Shown: positions 35,603-47,477 of the stretch, piece after piece
Numbering within the stretch: the stretch's first letter is position 1
Layout of the letters: each line of letters starts with the position of its first letter
Source of the DNA: Brachionus koreanus
Lineage: Eukaryota > Rotifera > Eurotatoria > Ploima > Brachionidae
Direction of reading: 5' to 3'
DNA length: 64,000 bases
Assembly (NCBI GenBank): GCA_016987375.1
Contig: PJRA01000172.1
Span: 2,067 to 66,066 of the forward strand
Program-made: the position numbers and the translations under genes
The notes under the pieces: model-generated
Databases searched by the model: none
The model's input: the letters and a program-made list of their open reading frames with translations, nothing else
Told to the model about the DNA's origin: nothing

Positions 35603-36488
35603 ATGTACACTCGATTTAAAAGTCAAAAATCAGGACTAAAGTTGGGTCTGAACAACATAGCCAACAATCGAAAAGTAGTTGCTCCATCGAGCAATATGGC
35701 GTCTTCAGTATGCAGCACCATTTCGACAAGCAGCTCTAATCTCAGTTTGAACTCAAATGAGCCAAAATCCCAGAAAACAAGCGGAGAAACATCACCCATC
35801 TATTCACCACCATCGTCTATTATCAATTCAGTAATGTCTGTTTCTTCAATTCTGGTTGATGATAACAATAATAGTGTTTCTAATGCAACCAAAGTAGATA
35901 CAACCATAATTCCATTTAAATAGTAAGCCTAGATTATTAAAAAAAAAGTTTTAGGGAAAAATATCAATCATTTTTTTTTCAAAGTAATGATGATGATGAA
36001 AAAAATAATAAGTATTTTAATGGTAAAAAACATGAACAAAATGAGACCATGCCAGATGATCTTGTTGATCCTACTTGTATTTCCTATGTTAAAACAAGTA
36101 TTGAGACATTTTTAAATTTTAAAATAATTTTTGCTATTGAAATTTTGTTTTAGTGTGGGATAAATACTCGAGCGAGATTGGCACCCAAAATGGTCCATTA
36201 AAACATGTTGATGAACATGAAGAATATCCTCATTTGGACGGTTTTGTTGCCTTTGACATGGAGCATTGGTGGGCTGAGCGTTCCATTTCTTCAATGATCA
36301 AACAAAGCTCGGACAAAAATAAAATTACTGATGATAAGGAAATAAATACAGACATTTTAATGACAAACACTGATCCGTTGCTAAACGCAACACTTAAAAA
36401 ATCATCATTCAAAATGAACAACAAGCTGCATTCGACCAACAATCAACAAATTCATTCTATGCAAAACTTTAACATATGCTTTAGCTAA
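35603..36488 (+). CDS. MCRIP: MCRIP/FAM195 family homologue
   Basis: Exons 35603-35922, 35985-36097 and 36154-36488; phases close, 255 residues. The N-terminus starts MYTRFKSQKSG, like the MYT start of MCRIP2, followed by a Ser/Asn-rich linker. The conserved part spans the exon 2-3 junction: CISYVKTMWDKYSSEI (aligning with the family's NVRFxxEAW helix) and then EYPHLDGFVAFDMEHWWAER, aligning with the PNPxLxxFxPIDLDEWWA C-terminal motif. Vertebrate MCRIP proteins are about 100-160 residues and have been linked to the CtBP corepressor under MAPK control and to stress granules. This protein has a longer linker and about 85 extra C-terminal residues. The first ATG with a good context is used; an upstream TTG codon is not. 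Assignment rests on two short motifs. Confidence 0.65.
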
Positions 36489-37759
36489 ACTAAATTTTTG
36501 ACTATAACACGGTGATATGGTGCTATTTTACTAATTTCAATCGGACACAAAAGATATTCTCTTTTTGCCTTTTGATTCAAATATAAAAACGATTATTTTC
36601 GTTTCTAAGTCGATCAAATCGATTTTTATACAAAAAAACAAAAATTGAAATATGTAAATTTTTTACGTACGAAGATACGAAATTTTGTTTGTTAGTAATT
36701 TGATTTTTTATAGCCGGACCAGAATTTATCCAAAATTTAATCTCATTGATGTATTATTTTTTTTTCAGGTAAAACGAAAGTCTATATTGAAATCCTCGTT
36801 GTGAATTTGTTAATTGATGAATTTAGTAAAATAATCCGAGATCTTGTTTGTGAAATTAATTTTTTTTTGTTGGTCTATTTGTCAGCTTTTTAAAATACAA
36901 TGAAGCTACGATATTTCAATCAAATAAGGATACACTTTAGAAAAAAGTTGTCTTTTTTTTTAATTTCATGTTCAATTTTTTGTTTTTTTTTTTCTTTCGA
37001 GTATTAAAAGATCACTAATGTTATTTGAAATTTTGAAATTTTTTTTATCAATAAATTATTCATATCACTTTTATATCTCCAAAATAAAATTTTTTATTTT
37101 TAAATTGTAAATATCATCAGAAAAAAAAATACTAATTCAAGCTACTTGATTTTATTGTCTAAAGGGCTAAATTACTAACAAATGGAAGTATAAAAACAAA
37201 AATCTTAAAAAATTAACATTTTCGAAATAAAATTTTGAAGAATCAAAACAATGAACATGTCCAGAACAAAATGAAGCCTAAGCAGTTAGATTAATTGCAT
37301 AGTTTTATTAATTTTATTTTAAATAATTTAGTTTTATTCTTTTTAATTTAAATAAATCAATCCCAATGAGCTATATACAAAAAAAAATCACCAATTTTTG
37401 AAATTAATTTTTTTTATTTTAATACTAGAAAGACCGACTGATTATTAATAGAAATTTCAAATTTATTTATGAAGACAATTTTTATAGAATTAAAAGCAAA
37501 ACAATTAATTTTGAAAAGCTATCTTATGAAATTTTAATTCTTTCAAAAAATATTTAATTTTCAATTTTTTGGATTAAAAAATTTGTTTGTCTAAAAGTTT
37601 TTATTAAAATATACAAAATTAAAATTTTACATGAGAAAAAAAATTAAGGCTCGATAAAAAAATGCATGTAGTAAATTTTTAGCTTAATTGAAAATAAAAA
37701 AAATAAAGACCAAAACAAAAATTAAACAAACACTGTTATTGGAATTAAATAAACTCTAA
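36489..37759. other. Intergenic, convergent gene ends
   Basis: 1.3 kb of AT-rich sequence between the 3' ends of the MCRIP homologue and the DUF7042-type gene. No exon seen; an AATAAA at 37083-37088 is one possible MCRIP polyadenylation signal. Confidence 0.5.
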
Positions 37760-40446
37760 CTATAGAATAAAAAAAATTAAAAAAATATTTATATAATTAA
37801 TTTTGACAAAATTTGAATTGTTAGATGAGCAAGTACCTGAGTATTCAAAAATAATTGTCTGATCATCGCCATTTAGTTTATTAGAAAGCATAGCTGAGGC
37901 TGACATTGAATATCCATTAGATATATAATTTTTATAGCTATTTACAAATCTATTAACTTTTGGTCCATGCAAACACGATTTCAATGAATGATCATCTTTT
38001 ATTTTTAGTTGATTGTTGCTGGTTTCCCAAATGGAACATGTTATTGAATTATTTTGAGAATTAAGCTGTTTACTAAGGACAACATAAACATGCTCATCGG
38101 TTTTTCTTGGACTAAATACTTTCCATTTGGCAAGACACATTCGATTTGTTTCCGATTCTACAATGGGAAGTTTAGAACCAAAATAGATGTTGTGAGTGTA
38201 ATAGTTTAATGAATAAGGTGAATTTGAATTTCGCTTAGCTTTATTACGATGGTCATCAGTATCATCTAGATTGAATTTGCATTTTTTGAAAATTGTGTAA
38301 TCTTTTGATTTGCATCCAATTTTGAGAAAATGTTCACATTCTGGTTCTGTGTTGTAATCATCGTCGAACACAAGACTAAATTGATTTTCATTATTCATTA
38401 GACTTCTTTTTTTAGTCAATTGATTTTTATCATTCAATAGTTGATACACTCTATTGCTAAATGGACATTCAACTCCAACATTTGAATCAACTTAATAAAT
38501 CAAATAAATCATTAAAATCACATTAAAACAAAAAAAAAATTAATCATTTTTTTATTACCAAAAAATAAATCTTCATAAATAATGTCTTTGTATAGACACT
38601 GTTGAGTGAACTCGTCGTAATTAGCTAAGATAAATTTAAAAATAAAATTTTAATAATAATTTAGTTTATTTTTTTTTCTATCATTAATTACCATATTTAA
38701 AGTGAATAATAAAATTTGATCTAAACTGAATTGATACGCATTTTTTTTTTGAAGAACTTTAAATTTATAAATGAAAATTAGAATTTTTTGTTTAAATAGA
38801 AAAACAATTTTTTTTATCAATTACCATTCATTTAGATCGTTGATCAAAAATTCAAGTTGATAATTTTTCAAATCGTCTAGCTCAGTCACATCTATTTCTT
38901 TGCTATTGATAAAATGTTTTGTCAACATTTCAACACATCCAAATTTAAATTCTAAATAGTTGTCTGCTGGACTATTAGTTTTCAAGTGTTTTGAATTTTT
39001 TATTTGAAGTATTTTCGAGTGGGTCTTGAACAAATAGCTTGTTTGATCTAAACTAGACCATTTTTTGTTGAATATTTTAGGAAAAGTGCACTTCAAACCG
39101 CCTTTGGCCGAATCTGAGCCATCTTTTGAAGCTTTTTTTTTTAGTAATAAAATAAATAATGTACAAAAAAAAAAACTAAAGCATACTTTTTGCTAAAGTG
39201 AAACTGTTAGAACCATCTGAAGTTGTGTAAAAATCTCTACAAAGCTCATCTTCACTTATACTCAATTGAATTAAATTATTGCTCGGGTTAAGAATATTAT
39301 TATTTTGGTTCTTAAAAGGCCGATCCAAGTCTTTGTAGACCATACATTTGAATTTTTTATTCAAAATCGAATTCTCCATACTCAAATACTTATTCTCTTG
39401 TATAATTAAATAATTTAAATTTCCTTCATTCCAATGAGCAATGCATTTAGCGCCAATTCCTTGATCGTTTCTGCTTTTTAAATTTCTACCCGAGTCTTTA
39501 TTCATGTCCAAACAATTTTGAAAATTTAGTCTCAACATTGTATTATCTGAACACTTGGCTATGATGTCCGCTTGGGGTTGAATGATGCACGATTTGGGCT
39601 CCGGTACATCAATATGCCCAAAAGTGGGCTGATTAACTGAGCTTTTTTCTTTTGAATAAATTTGATACGACCCAGTAAATGGACATTTTTCTGCTATTGC
39701 ATTTTCTGTAAAATAAAATAAATCAATCAATTTTAAATCACGTGATTGTTCTTTATTTTTTCTCCTAAGAGATCAGTTTAATTAAATTTTTATTTTTATC
39801 ATGCTAAATTAGCCCCTATTAATGGTATTTTGAGATCATTTAATTTTTACCTCTGATCATGGTCAACAATGGCAGGTCTGGTGTTAGCATGTCACATAAA
39901 TCCTCAAATTTTGTCAATTCCTCATCACAATGAGCTTTAAAATTAAAATAATAAATAATTTTTTTAAATTTTTTTTCCTATTTTACTCTCTCTGAATTGT
40001 ATCACATTCAAATGACGCTGAATTACGAAAAGACATTTGTAACATTTTTCATGTCTTGGTAAAAGAAAAAAAATGTGAAAATGCATAAACAAAAAAAAAT
40101 TGTCAAAATTACCTGTTGTAAAAAAAATAACGTTCGTCTTTTTGGTTAATGCATTTTCCTTTATTTAGAAAATGGTTTTTGTCTATCAATTTGTGCTGAA
40201 CCGATTCATATTTGTTTGACACGGTTGCCGAATTAAATATGTAACTAGCTTTGTCATTTAGAGCAAACTTCTGCTGCTGGTTTGTCCATGTACCGGACCA
40301 AGATGTTGGCAAAATACAGCTCTGACTCAAATTAACTTTAAAAATAAATAAATCATTATTTTTTTTTCTCAAATTTAATATTCTCTATTTAATTTACCAT
40401 AAAATACTAAAATTTTAAATAAAATAAGATCTATTTTTGCATACAT
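37760..40446 (-). CDS. Secreted, probably GPI-anchored Cys-rich protein of DUF7042/7043/7044 type
   Basis: Nine exons: 40446-40398, 40335-40113, 40054-39987, 39934-39851, 39705-39187, 39131-38825, 38756-38692, 38624-38559, 38490-37760; 703 residues, phases close. A short signal peptide is followed by CILPTSWSGTWTN (the C-FPxxWxGxW opening of DUF7044-type regions), KCYKCLFVIQRHLNVIQFRE, then CPFTGSYQIYS (DUF7042-like), a GLKCTFP module, and ECPFSNRVYQL opening the last module. Cysteines are spaced for disulfides and NxS/T sites are frequent. The C-terminus is Asn/Ser followed by a hydrophobic tail (INIFLIFFIL) with nothing after it, the form of a GPI-anchor signal. Such proteins are known from arthropods and other invertebrates with no assigned function. 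The small exon 40054-39987 is needed to keep frame. Confidence 0.78.
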
Positions 40447-43400
40447 TGTAATGAGTTAATAAATGCACTTAAATTTGAATAGATTCAAAACAATCATTTT
40501 ATGCTAATCCATCAGCAAGCTTTGTGCTGAAGTTGGTCAATTTTTTTTATTTTTATTTTCTAAAGAATGCTAATTTTATTAAATTAAATCTATTAATATT
40601 AGTCGCATGAAAAAATTCAAAGATTAATGAAAAATAGTTTGTTTTACTCGCTTGATTGAATATATGTTTTAAATTATTCAAATGAAACAAAATATAATTA
40701 AAACGATATCAGATCTTAGTCACACAATGCAACATCCCCAAATAAAGATGATTATATCCCTGAGAATTGGCAAAAACCGTCATATGAAATCATTAGAGAA
40801 AAAAATGTTTACATTTACTTGACATGAGATAGAACAAAAAAAAAAGACCGAGCTATTTGAGCCCAGTCGAATTCCAATTAATCATTGACACTCAGTTAAC
40901 TCAAGAAAAAACAAGTCTAGAAAAAATACGGATATTGGTTTGTAATTTAATATTTGGGACCAAAGGTTGTTTAAAAAAAAAAAAGGAAAATCGATAAAAT
41001 TCAATTAGCTTAGATTAAAGTATTATTTTAACACGTAGGCATAACTAAATGGTCATTTTAATTTTTTTCTTCTTACTAACTGATGGCTTAAATATTTATT
41101 TATTTTTTTTTTAGTTAGTCTAGCTTAAGTCATGTCTGCATTTATTTTCAATTAAAATTTTAATTATTTAAAGGTGATTAGTACTCGCATGATCTTAAAT
41201 ATATATTTTCTCTTAATCAACTTTAAGATGAGATCAAAAAAATTTTTAAAGACCCCAATGTTTGAGAAAGACACGAAATAAGACAAACTTGTACATAAAT
41301 GGGTCAAGTTTTGTTTAGCACATTAGGCTAATCGAGTGAATTAATTGCGTAGCCTTGTATCACTAAGACTAGACAATCTAAAAAAAAAATTAATTAAAAT
41401 TCCATCTTATTTTATTTTCCAGGTAATGAGAGAATATTATTATCTCGATTAGAATCAGTCTAGTTTTAAATATCGATTTTATTCTGTGTCAAAAAATAAA
41501 TAAAAAATAATAATTGTTACGAGTCATCTGTCATCTAGAAAATAGCCAATTTAAAAGAGAATTTTACAAATATTTGGTGTCATATTAATTACTAATTGAT
41601 TAAATAAATTTAGAATAAAAGCACAATTATCCTCTATAATATAATTTAATAATTTGAAAATTTATTTATTTACTGTTTCTTTATCTGATAATTATATTGA
41701 AATTTTAATTTTTTTTTTAAATAAAAAAAATCGAATTATTCATTCTGCTTTGTTGTGTCTTTCTGAATTCTGTTTTTGATTTGCAATATGTCCAGCTGAA
41801 AAATTTAAAATATTTACTAGAGAAAATAAATTTGATTAAATTTGTTCTAACAATGCAAACTGTTCTAATCTATGGGAAAAATTAGGAGCTTTAGCCTTTG
41901 GATAAAAACAGATATAAATTCTTTTAGTTGTTGGGTTTAATAGAAGATAAAAATCTAGTTATAATCAAAAAATAAAAAAAAAGGAAAAATTTGCTTGAGG
42001 AAGTTTTTGTCAAGTGACTAAGTCTGAGAGTTACGTAACCTCTAATATTTTACGATTAATTCACCTAATTAGGCCTGAAATTAAATCTATTCAAAATTAG
42101 AATACTTAAATTTGGAAAGATAAAATTTCGAGTATTTATGAAAATGCATAAAGAAAAATGCAAATATTAAATGTTACGTAGCGAATACTTAAAATTTTCG
42201 TTCTCCAGACCACTTTTTTTCTATTGTTACCTGATTTAAAATTAAGTTTTTCGCAATTAAGCGATTAAATATTTGCATAAGATTTTTTTTTTCAAAGTTT
42301 CAGAAGGCTACAAGCGAATATATTTGTAGAAAACAAAAAAAAACAAAAGAGTTCATTAAATTTCGAATACTTCTTATCTTCATAAATATTTGAATAAACA
42401 AAAAATTGCCTACTAAATTTGCCTTGCTCATCAAACTGTAAAAATCCAAACAGCTTTTGCTTATCAAAATAATTAGAAAATTTAATTTAATTAAAAACAA
42501 TACTCCAAAATAATAGTGATGAAATTTAATAAGGTCCATATCTCTAATCCAAATTGAAGGTCTTCTAGAGAATTAAATTCAATTAGAGATTTATTTTAAT
42601 GGAATTTCTTCTCATTTTTAAGCATGGATTAGTAAAAACTAAAGAAAAAAAATTTGAGAACAAACATGCTTTTTCTCTTTCGAAAATTTATCTTTTAAAT
42701 CTTGAAATTTAAGTAAGTGATAAATGACACCCGTATATTCCTAAATTTCTGGACTGAAACACGCGAATACTATTTATTGACAAAATCAACTTGAAGCAAT
42801 CTATTAGCGATTGCCCGCGGATAAATTTAATGCTTACGTGCTCGACTCAGTCAGCATACACAACATATGTTCGCAGAAAGTTATTTTAAATAAACAGTAA
42901 ACTATTTAGTTGGAAATTGTCACAAAAATAAATTTAAATATGTAAAAAATGACTTATAATACCCAAAGTAATTTGTGTAAAATCAATATTGATATATTAT
43001 AGTAAAAAAAAAAATTCTTATAGTTAAGGTTTGATTAAGTTTGATAGAATCACGAAAAATTTAGAGAAAATATGCTGAAAGAATGTTCTCTATCAGCAAA
43101 CAAATCAGACTGCTGGTCATTAAAATTAGATTAGACTAACTTAATTCCTAAGTCAGCATGAATTAATTCTATTTATTAAAAATGAAAATACTTAATAAAT
43201 TTTTTATTTTTTCACCTGATAAATCACTAAACTTATAAACTAGAATTATCTTCTTTATTTTTTTTTTTTGAAAGACAAAAAAATTACTAGGCGCAATAGA
43301 TCAAAATAGATCGGTCTTTTTTTGCGAATTAAAATAGTTTATGCTTTTTAGTCGGGGCACAATTTTGATATTAGCCCCGAAAAACCCTTGAGGACCATTA

Positions 43401-46400
43401 AAATTCTCATTATGCCTCAATTTGATTGAGAGCTTTTCTTTTTCCATTTCTATAAAACAAATGCTTTAAATTAATAAAACACAAGAATTGATGGACTGAA
43501 AAAACAAACAGGAAAAGATTTTCATAATTTTTTTTAGACTAGAACAAATAGCTTCTTTCGCTTCACAAGTCTTAAGATTAGTGTTTTGATAATACAATAA
43601 AAAATATGGAGAAAAAAATTTATTTACTAGAAAAGATGTCTTTTTAGAAAAAGAAAAAAATTATTAATGAAAACTTAAAAATTTGCTCAAATAATTAATT
43701 AACTTGTTCAATATTAAATAAAATCGATATGCTGAAAATAAAACGAGTCGATTACCAAGTGCTCTTATTCTAGTATACTGGTTCATCCATTTTTATCAAT
43801 TTGCTCTGAATCCATATTTTTGTTTATTTGGCTTTGTTTGAATTTTTAATTAATATAAAACTCATTTAGAAAATGACCCCTGCCGCTAATACACGCATCT
43901 AGTATAAAAAAAAAGTGCCGGGAAATCTTTCTTAAATTTTTTCACTCGATTCAGTCCTAGTGCCAAGTGATTTTCGATGTTTTGTAATAAAATCTAATTT
44001 TATGAGTGTTAAGTCTAGCATAAATTCGCTTCACAAAGCGTCAATTGCTACTTAAGGAAATTAAATGCATAAATTCAAATATTAATAAAAAAAAATCATT
44101 TTCTTCTTAGTTTTGAAATTAAAATTTTCCAATTAAAAAAAAACTATTTTATTACGTAATGTTATTAAATAATTCAATTTAAATATTTATGTCATTTAGA
44201 ATTAAGATTTATCATATATTGATTTCATTAGTACAATAGCCAGAAGTTTTTAATAAAACTTAATCTCTCGTTTTATTTTATTTTATTCACACCATCGGTT
44301 TTGAATAAATCGATAGCGGTCTTTTTTATTCCTAACTTCAATGAGATAGCTTATCAATACTATGGAGTATTTTAATTATAAATTAAAGTTGAAATGTGTT
44401 TCTCAATGACATTTTATGTTTATATTTATTTTTATGCTTTCTTTTTTATGGAAATAAATCCTTGAGAGCTGCGTTCAGAAGTTTAAATTAATTTTACAAA
44501 ATCTCTTCATTTGTCAAATTAAGCTTTTGTAGTTGATTATTGCTTCAAAATCGATTTTTTCCCATTTAATTTCCGAAATGCTCTCAAATACTTAATCTTA
44601 AACAATTGATTTTTTAGTCAATTTTAATTAATTACACATGTTAATTGAATGTTGAAAATTAATTAGATAAGAATTTAATCGTACTTGAAAGAAAAAAGTT
44701 TCTAAAATTCCCTTCTTTTGATCTGTCAAACTAATATCGATTAGTTCTACTTTAATTACAAGAAAAAATTAACCAATTCAACAAATATTTTAACTAAAAA
44801 TTAAACAAATTCAGAAATTAACTAGCTTTATTTAAATTCCTATTTTAAAATGGAAAAATTTTGTTCTAATGGTAATTAAAAATAAATTAAATTATGATGG
44901 TACAAGAACAGTAGTTTTCTGCCTGAAGAAACAAATGTCTAAAATTGGTTCAACATGATTTATTGAAGCAAATTTTCAGAGGGAATAGAGGAAAAAAAAA
45001 TCACCAATTTTGAAATAAGAAGAATGGTGCTTAGTCTTAGAATAAATTCGATCAACAAATTTTTTCTATTAATAAAAAAAAAATTCAGATTTTATTCAAT
45101 TAAACCAACTTTAGAGTAATGAGAACTAAACACATTTGGGTTAGATTTTTTCTTTATTTTCTTCTAAATAATTGAAATCTGAATATTAATTAAACTGAAA
45201 TAATTTTCATTAAATTCCGCACTATTTTATACGTATGCTTTGCTACTTAAGTACTTATTTGAAATATTAGCCATAAATTGAATATTTAACTATGGACATG
45301 TTAAACTAATTATTGACATTTGACTCTTGCTAATCAAAAACTAATCAAATCTATTTTTCTCTATTAAAAATAAATACTAACTATTTACTTTTCAAGTTTT
45401 AAATATACTACTTGAGGTAAAAATTTGAATTATATAGCTTTAATTTTTTAATCTATTGATCTTACATAATTTTCAAATTGATCTTATTATATTGTTAAAG
45501 CTGATTAGAATCTTTTGGTTTTAAATAAGTTGTAGTTTTGCTATTTTACATGTCATAAAAATAAATAACAATGCTAAAGATTAATTATGTGTCTACAATG
45601 ACATAATTAAAATTTCGATTTAAAACCAGATTATTATACAATTTTAAAAAAATGATCAGATAATCAATTTTAAGCTTTATAAAGGGTTTTTTACTTTCTA
45701 TATGAGACAAGAAAAGTTGAATTTTATAACCATTTCCATTCAAATATCTTTATTATTTTAAAAATATGAATTAATTTTTTACTTTTTTCATATAAAAAAT
45801 GATACATTGGTCTGTGACATAGGCGAATGTTGACCTATACAAACGAACAAATTAACAACCATTAATTCAATGTTTTAAGACTACTTAGAATGAATGAAAA
45901 AAGAATACCAAATAAACCCTTCAATGAATATCTTAAGAACGACATAAGGTAACACTAGAGTATAAGAGCTCATCGAAATGGCAATGACAAGGGGAGAAAC
46001 AAATATAAGGCAAAAATCGGCTATTTTAGCTAAAGATATTTGAACTGATCATAAACTTCAACCTGCCCTATTTCAATGTGTTTTTATTTAATGCTTAATA
46101 CCCTTCTATATTTAAACCTTTATATCTTACTTAACTTAACTTTTGATTTTTATTTATATTTATCTGGAGGGGCTCTAGCTCGGTATAGATAAAAAATAGA
46201 TAAATATAAAATAATTTTAGAATATATTCTAAGCTTAATTAATCCAATTATTATTTCTTTTTACATGTTATTTTTTCTTGTAGCTGACAAAGAGGACTAA
46301 TGTTCATTAAAAACTGTCTTTGTTGTCTCTAATTAGCGTGTTTCCTGAAATAAACAATTTTTCATTCAATATTTTTTTCTCGAAATTAACAAAAGTTTTA

Positions 46401-47477
46401 TTTCTTTTATTGTTTTTAATCAATTAAAAAATGATGTTTTTTAATATTTTTTATACAAAGTAAATTGATCAAATACAGATAGAATTAAATTATTGATGGA
46501 TATGTAAATTTATTTACTTTTTGAAGCGAATTGTCATAAAAAATAATTCCTAATAAAACAGGCGTGAATAATTAAATATAAATTAGGCAAAGAAGCCTTG
46601 GATCGAATGGAGACTTTGTCCTTCCTTTCAGACCCATAAAAATATTTTTGAAAAAAAAATGTTAAATAAGACTCAAATTTTAAATTTTGCTATGAATTTG
46701 TTTAAAAAAAAGAAAAACGATTTGAATAAATAAATATAAAAATATTAAGGAATCTAATAGCTATGCAAAAAAGTTATAATTATCAAGGCCATTTTAGAAA
46801 CAAATAAAATAATTTTAATTGATAATAAATTTCATTCTAAATTTCAAAAACTTCATTTAGAATTAAAAAACAGCTTTTAAATAATTTTACTTCTTTTCAC
46901 TCTTCAATAACTTGTGATTTTTAATTCTTTTTTCTTGTACAAAATTAATTTTATAGAACTTTTTATAAGACCAAAGAATTAAGTCTAAATAAATTTATAA
47001 ATTGTTATATTTCCAAAAAAAACATTAAAACATTTAATCGACTAGATATTTTCTCAGACTCAAAGCTATAATTAGCTAAATTCAAAGCTTTTATTTAAAC
47101 AAAAAAAAACATTCAACATACATTTGAGATAAAACATTTTATTTATACAAAATATATTTTTGAGAAGCTTTTCGGGATCATCCGAATTATTGTACAAGAC
47201 AAAAAAGTAATTGAGAAAGTAAAATAAAAAAAAATGTTTGTCATCTGTTGGGTTATTAAAAAAATGCCATGTTAATAAAACGTTTTAAAATACAATAAAA
47301 TAACAACAAATTAGATTTTTTTTTATTTTAATAAATCTTAAAACAAAACTAACAAAAATTTATTTTTTTTTTTAAATTTTAAATAATTAAGTCTGTCTGT
47401 ATGTACTAGAAAAATCAAAAATTTTAAATTCCATTTAAATCTTGTGATTAGCATACAAGAGATAATTACGAAATTAA
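40447..47477. other. 7-kb AT-rich gene desert
   Basis: No convincing exon; the listed frame at 42300-42539 (-) is AT-driven. Less AT-rich islands at about 42790-42880 and 43735-43990, plus a GC-rich hairpin at 43352-43380, are candidates for regulatory or structured elements. No RNA gene could be named. Confidence 0.55.
43352..43380. repeat. GC-rich 7-bp hairpin in an AT-rich desert
   Basis: TCGGGGC (43352-43358) and GCCCCGA (43374-43380) are exact complements around a 15-base AT-rich loop. The stem composition stands out from its surroundings. It is not a histone stem-loop; function unknown. Confidence 0.45.

Noticed and set aside
42300..42539. Minus-strand hydrophobic frame of 79 codons
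   Set aside because: AT-rich composition explains it; no neighbours or motifs support a gene.
46584..46640. Less AT-rich patch resembling a retroelement coding scrap
   Set aside because: Only a short stretch reads protein-like in any frame and no known block could be matched.
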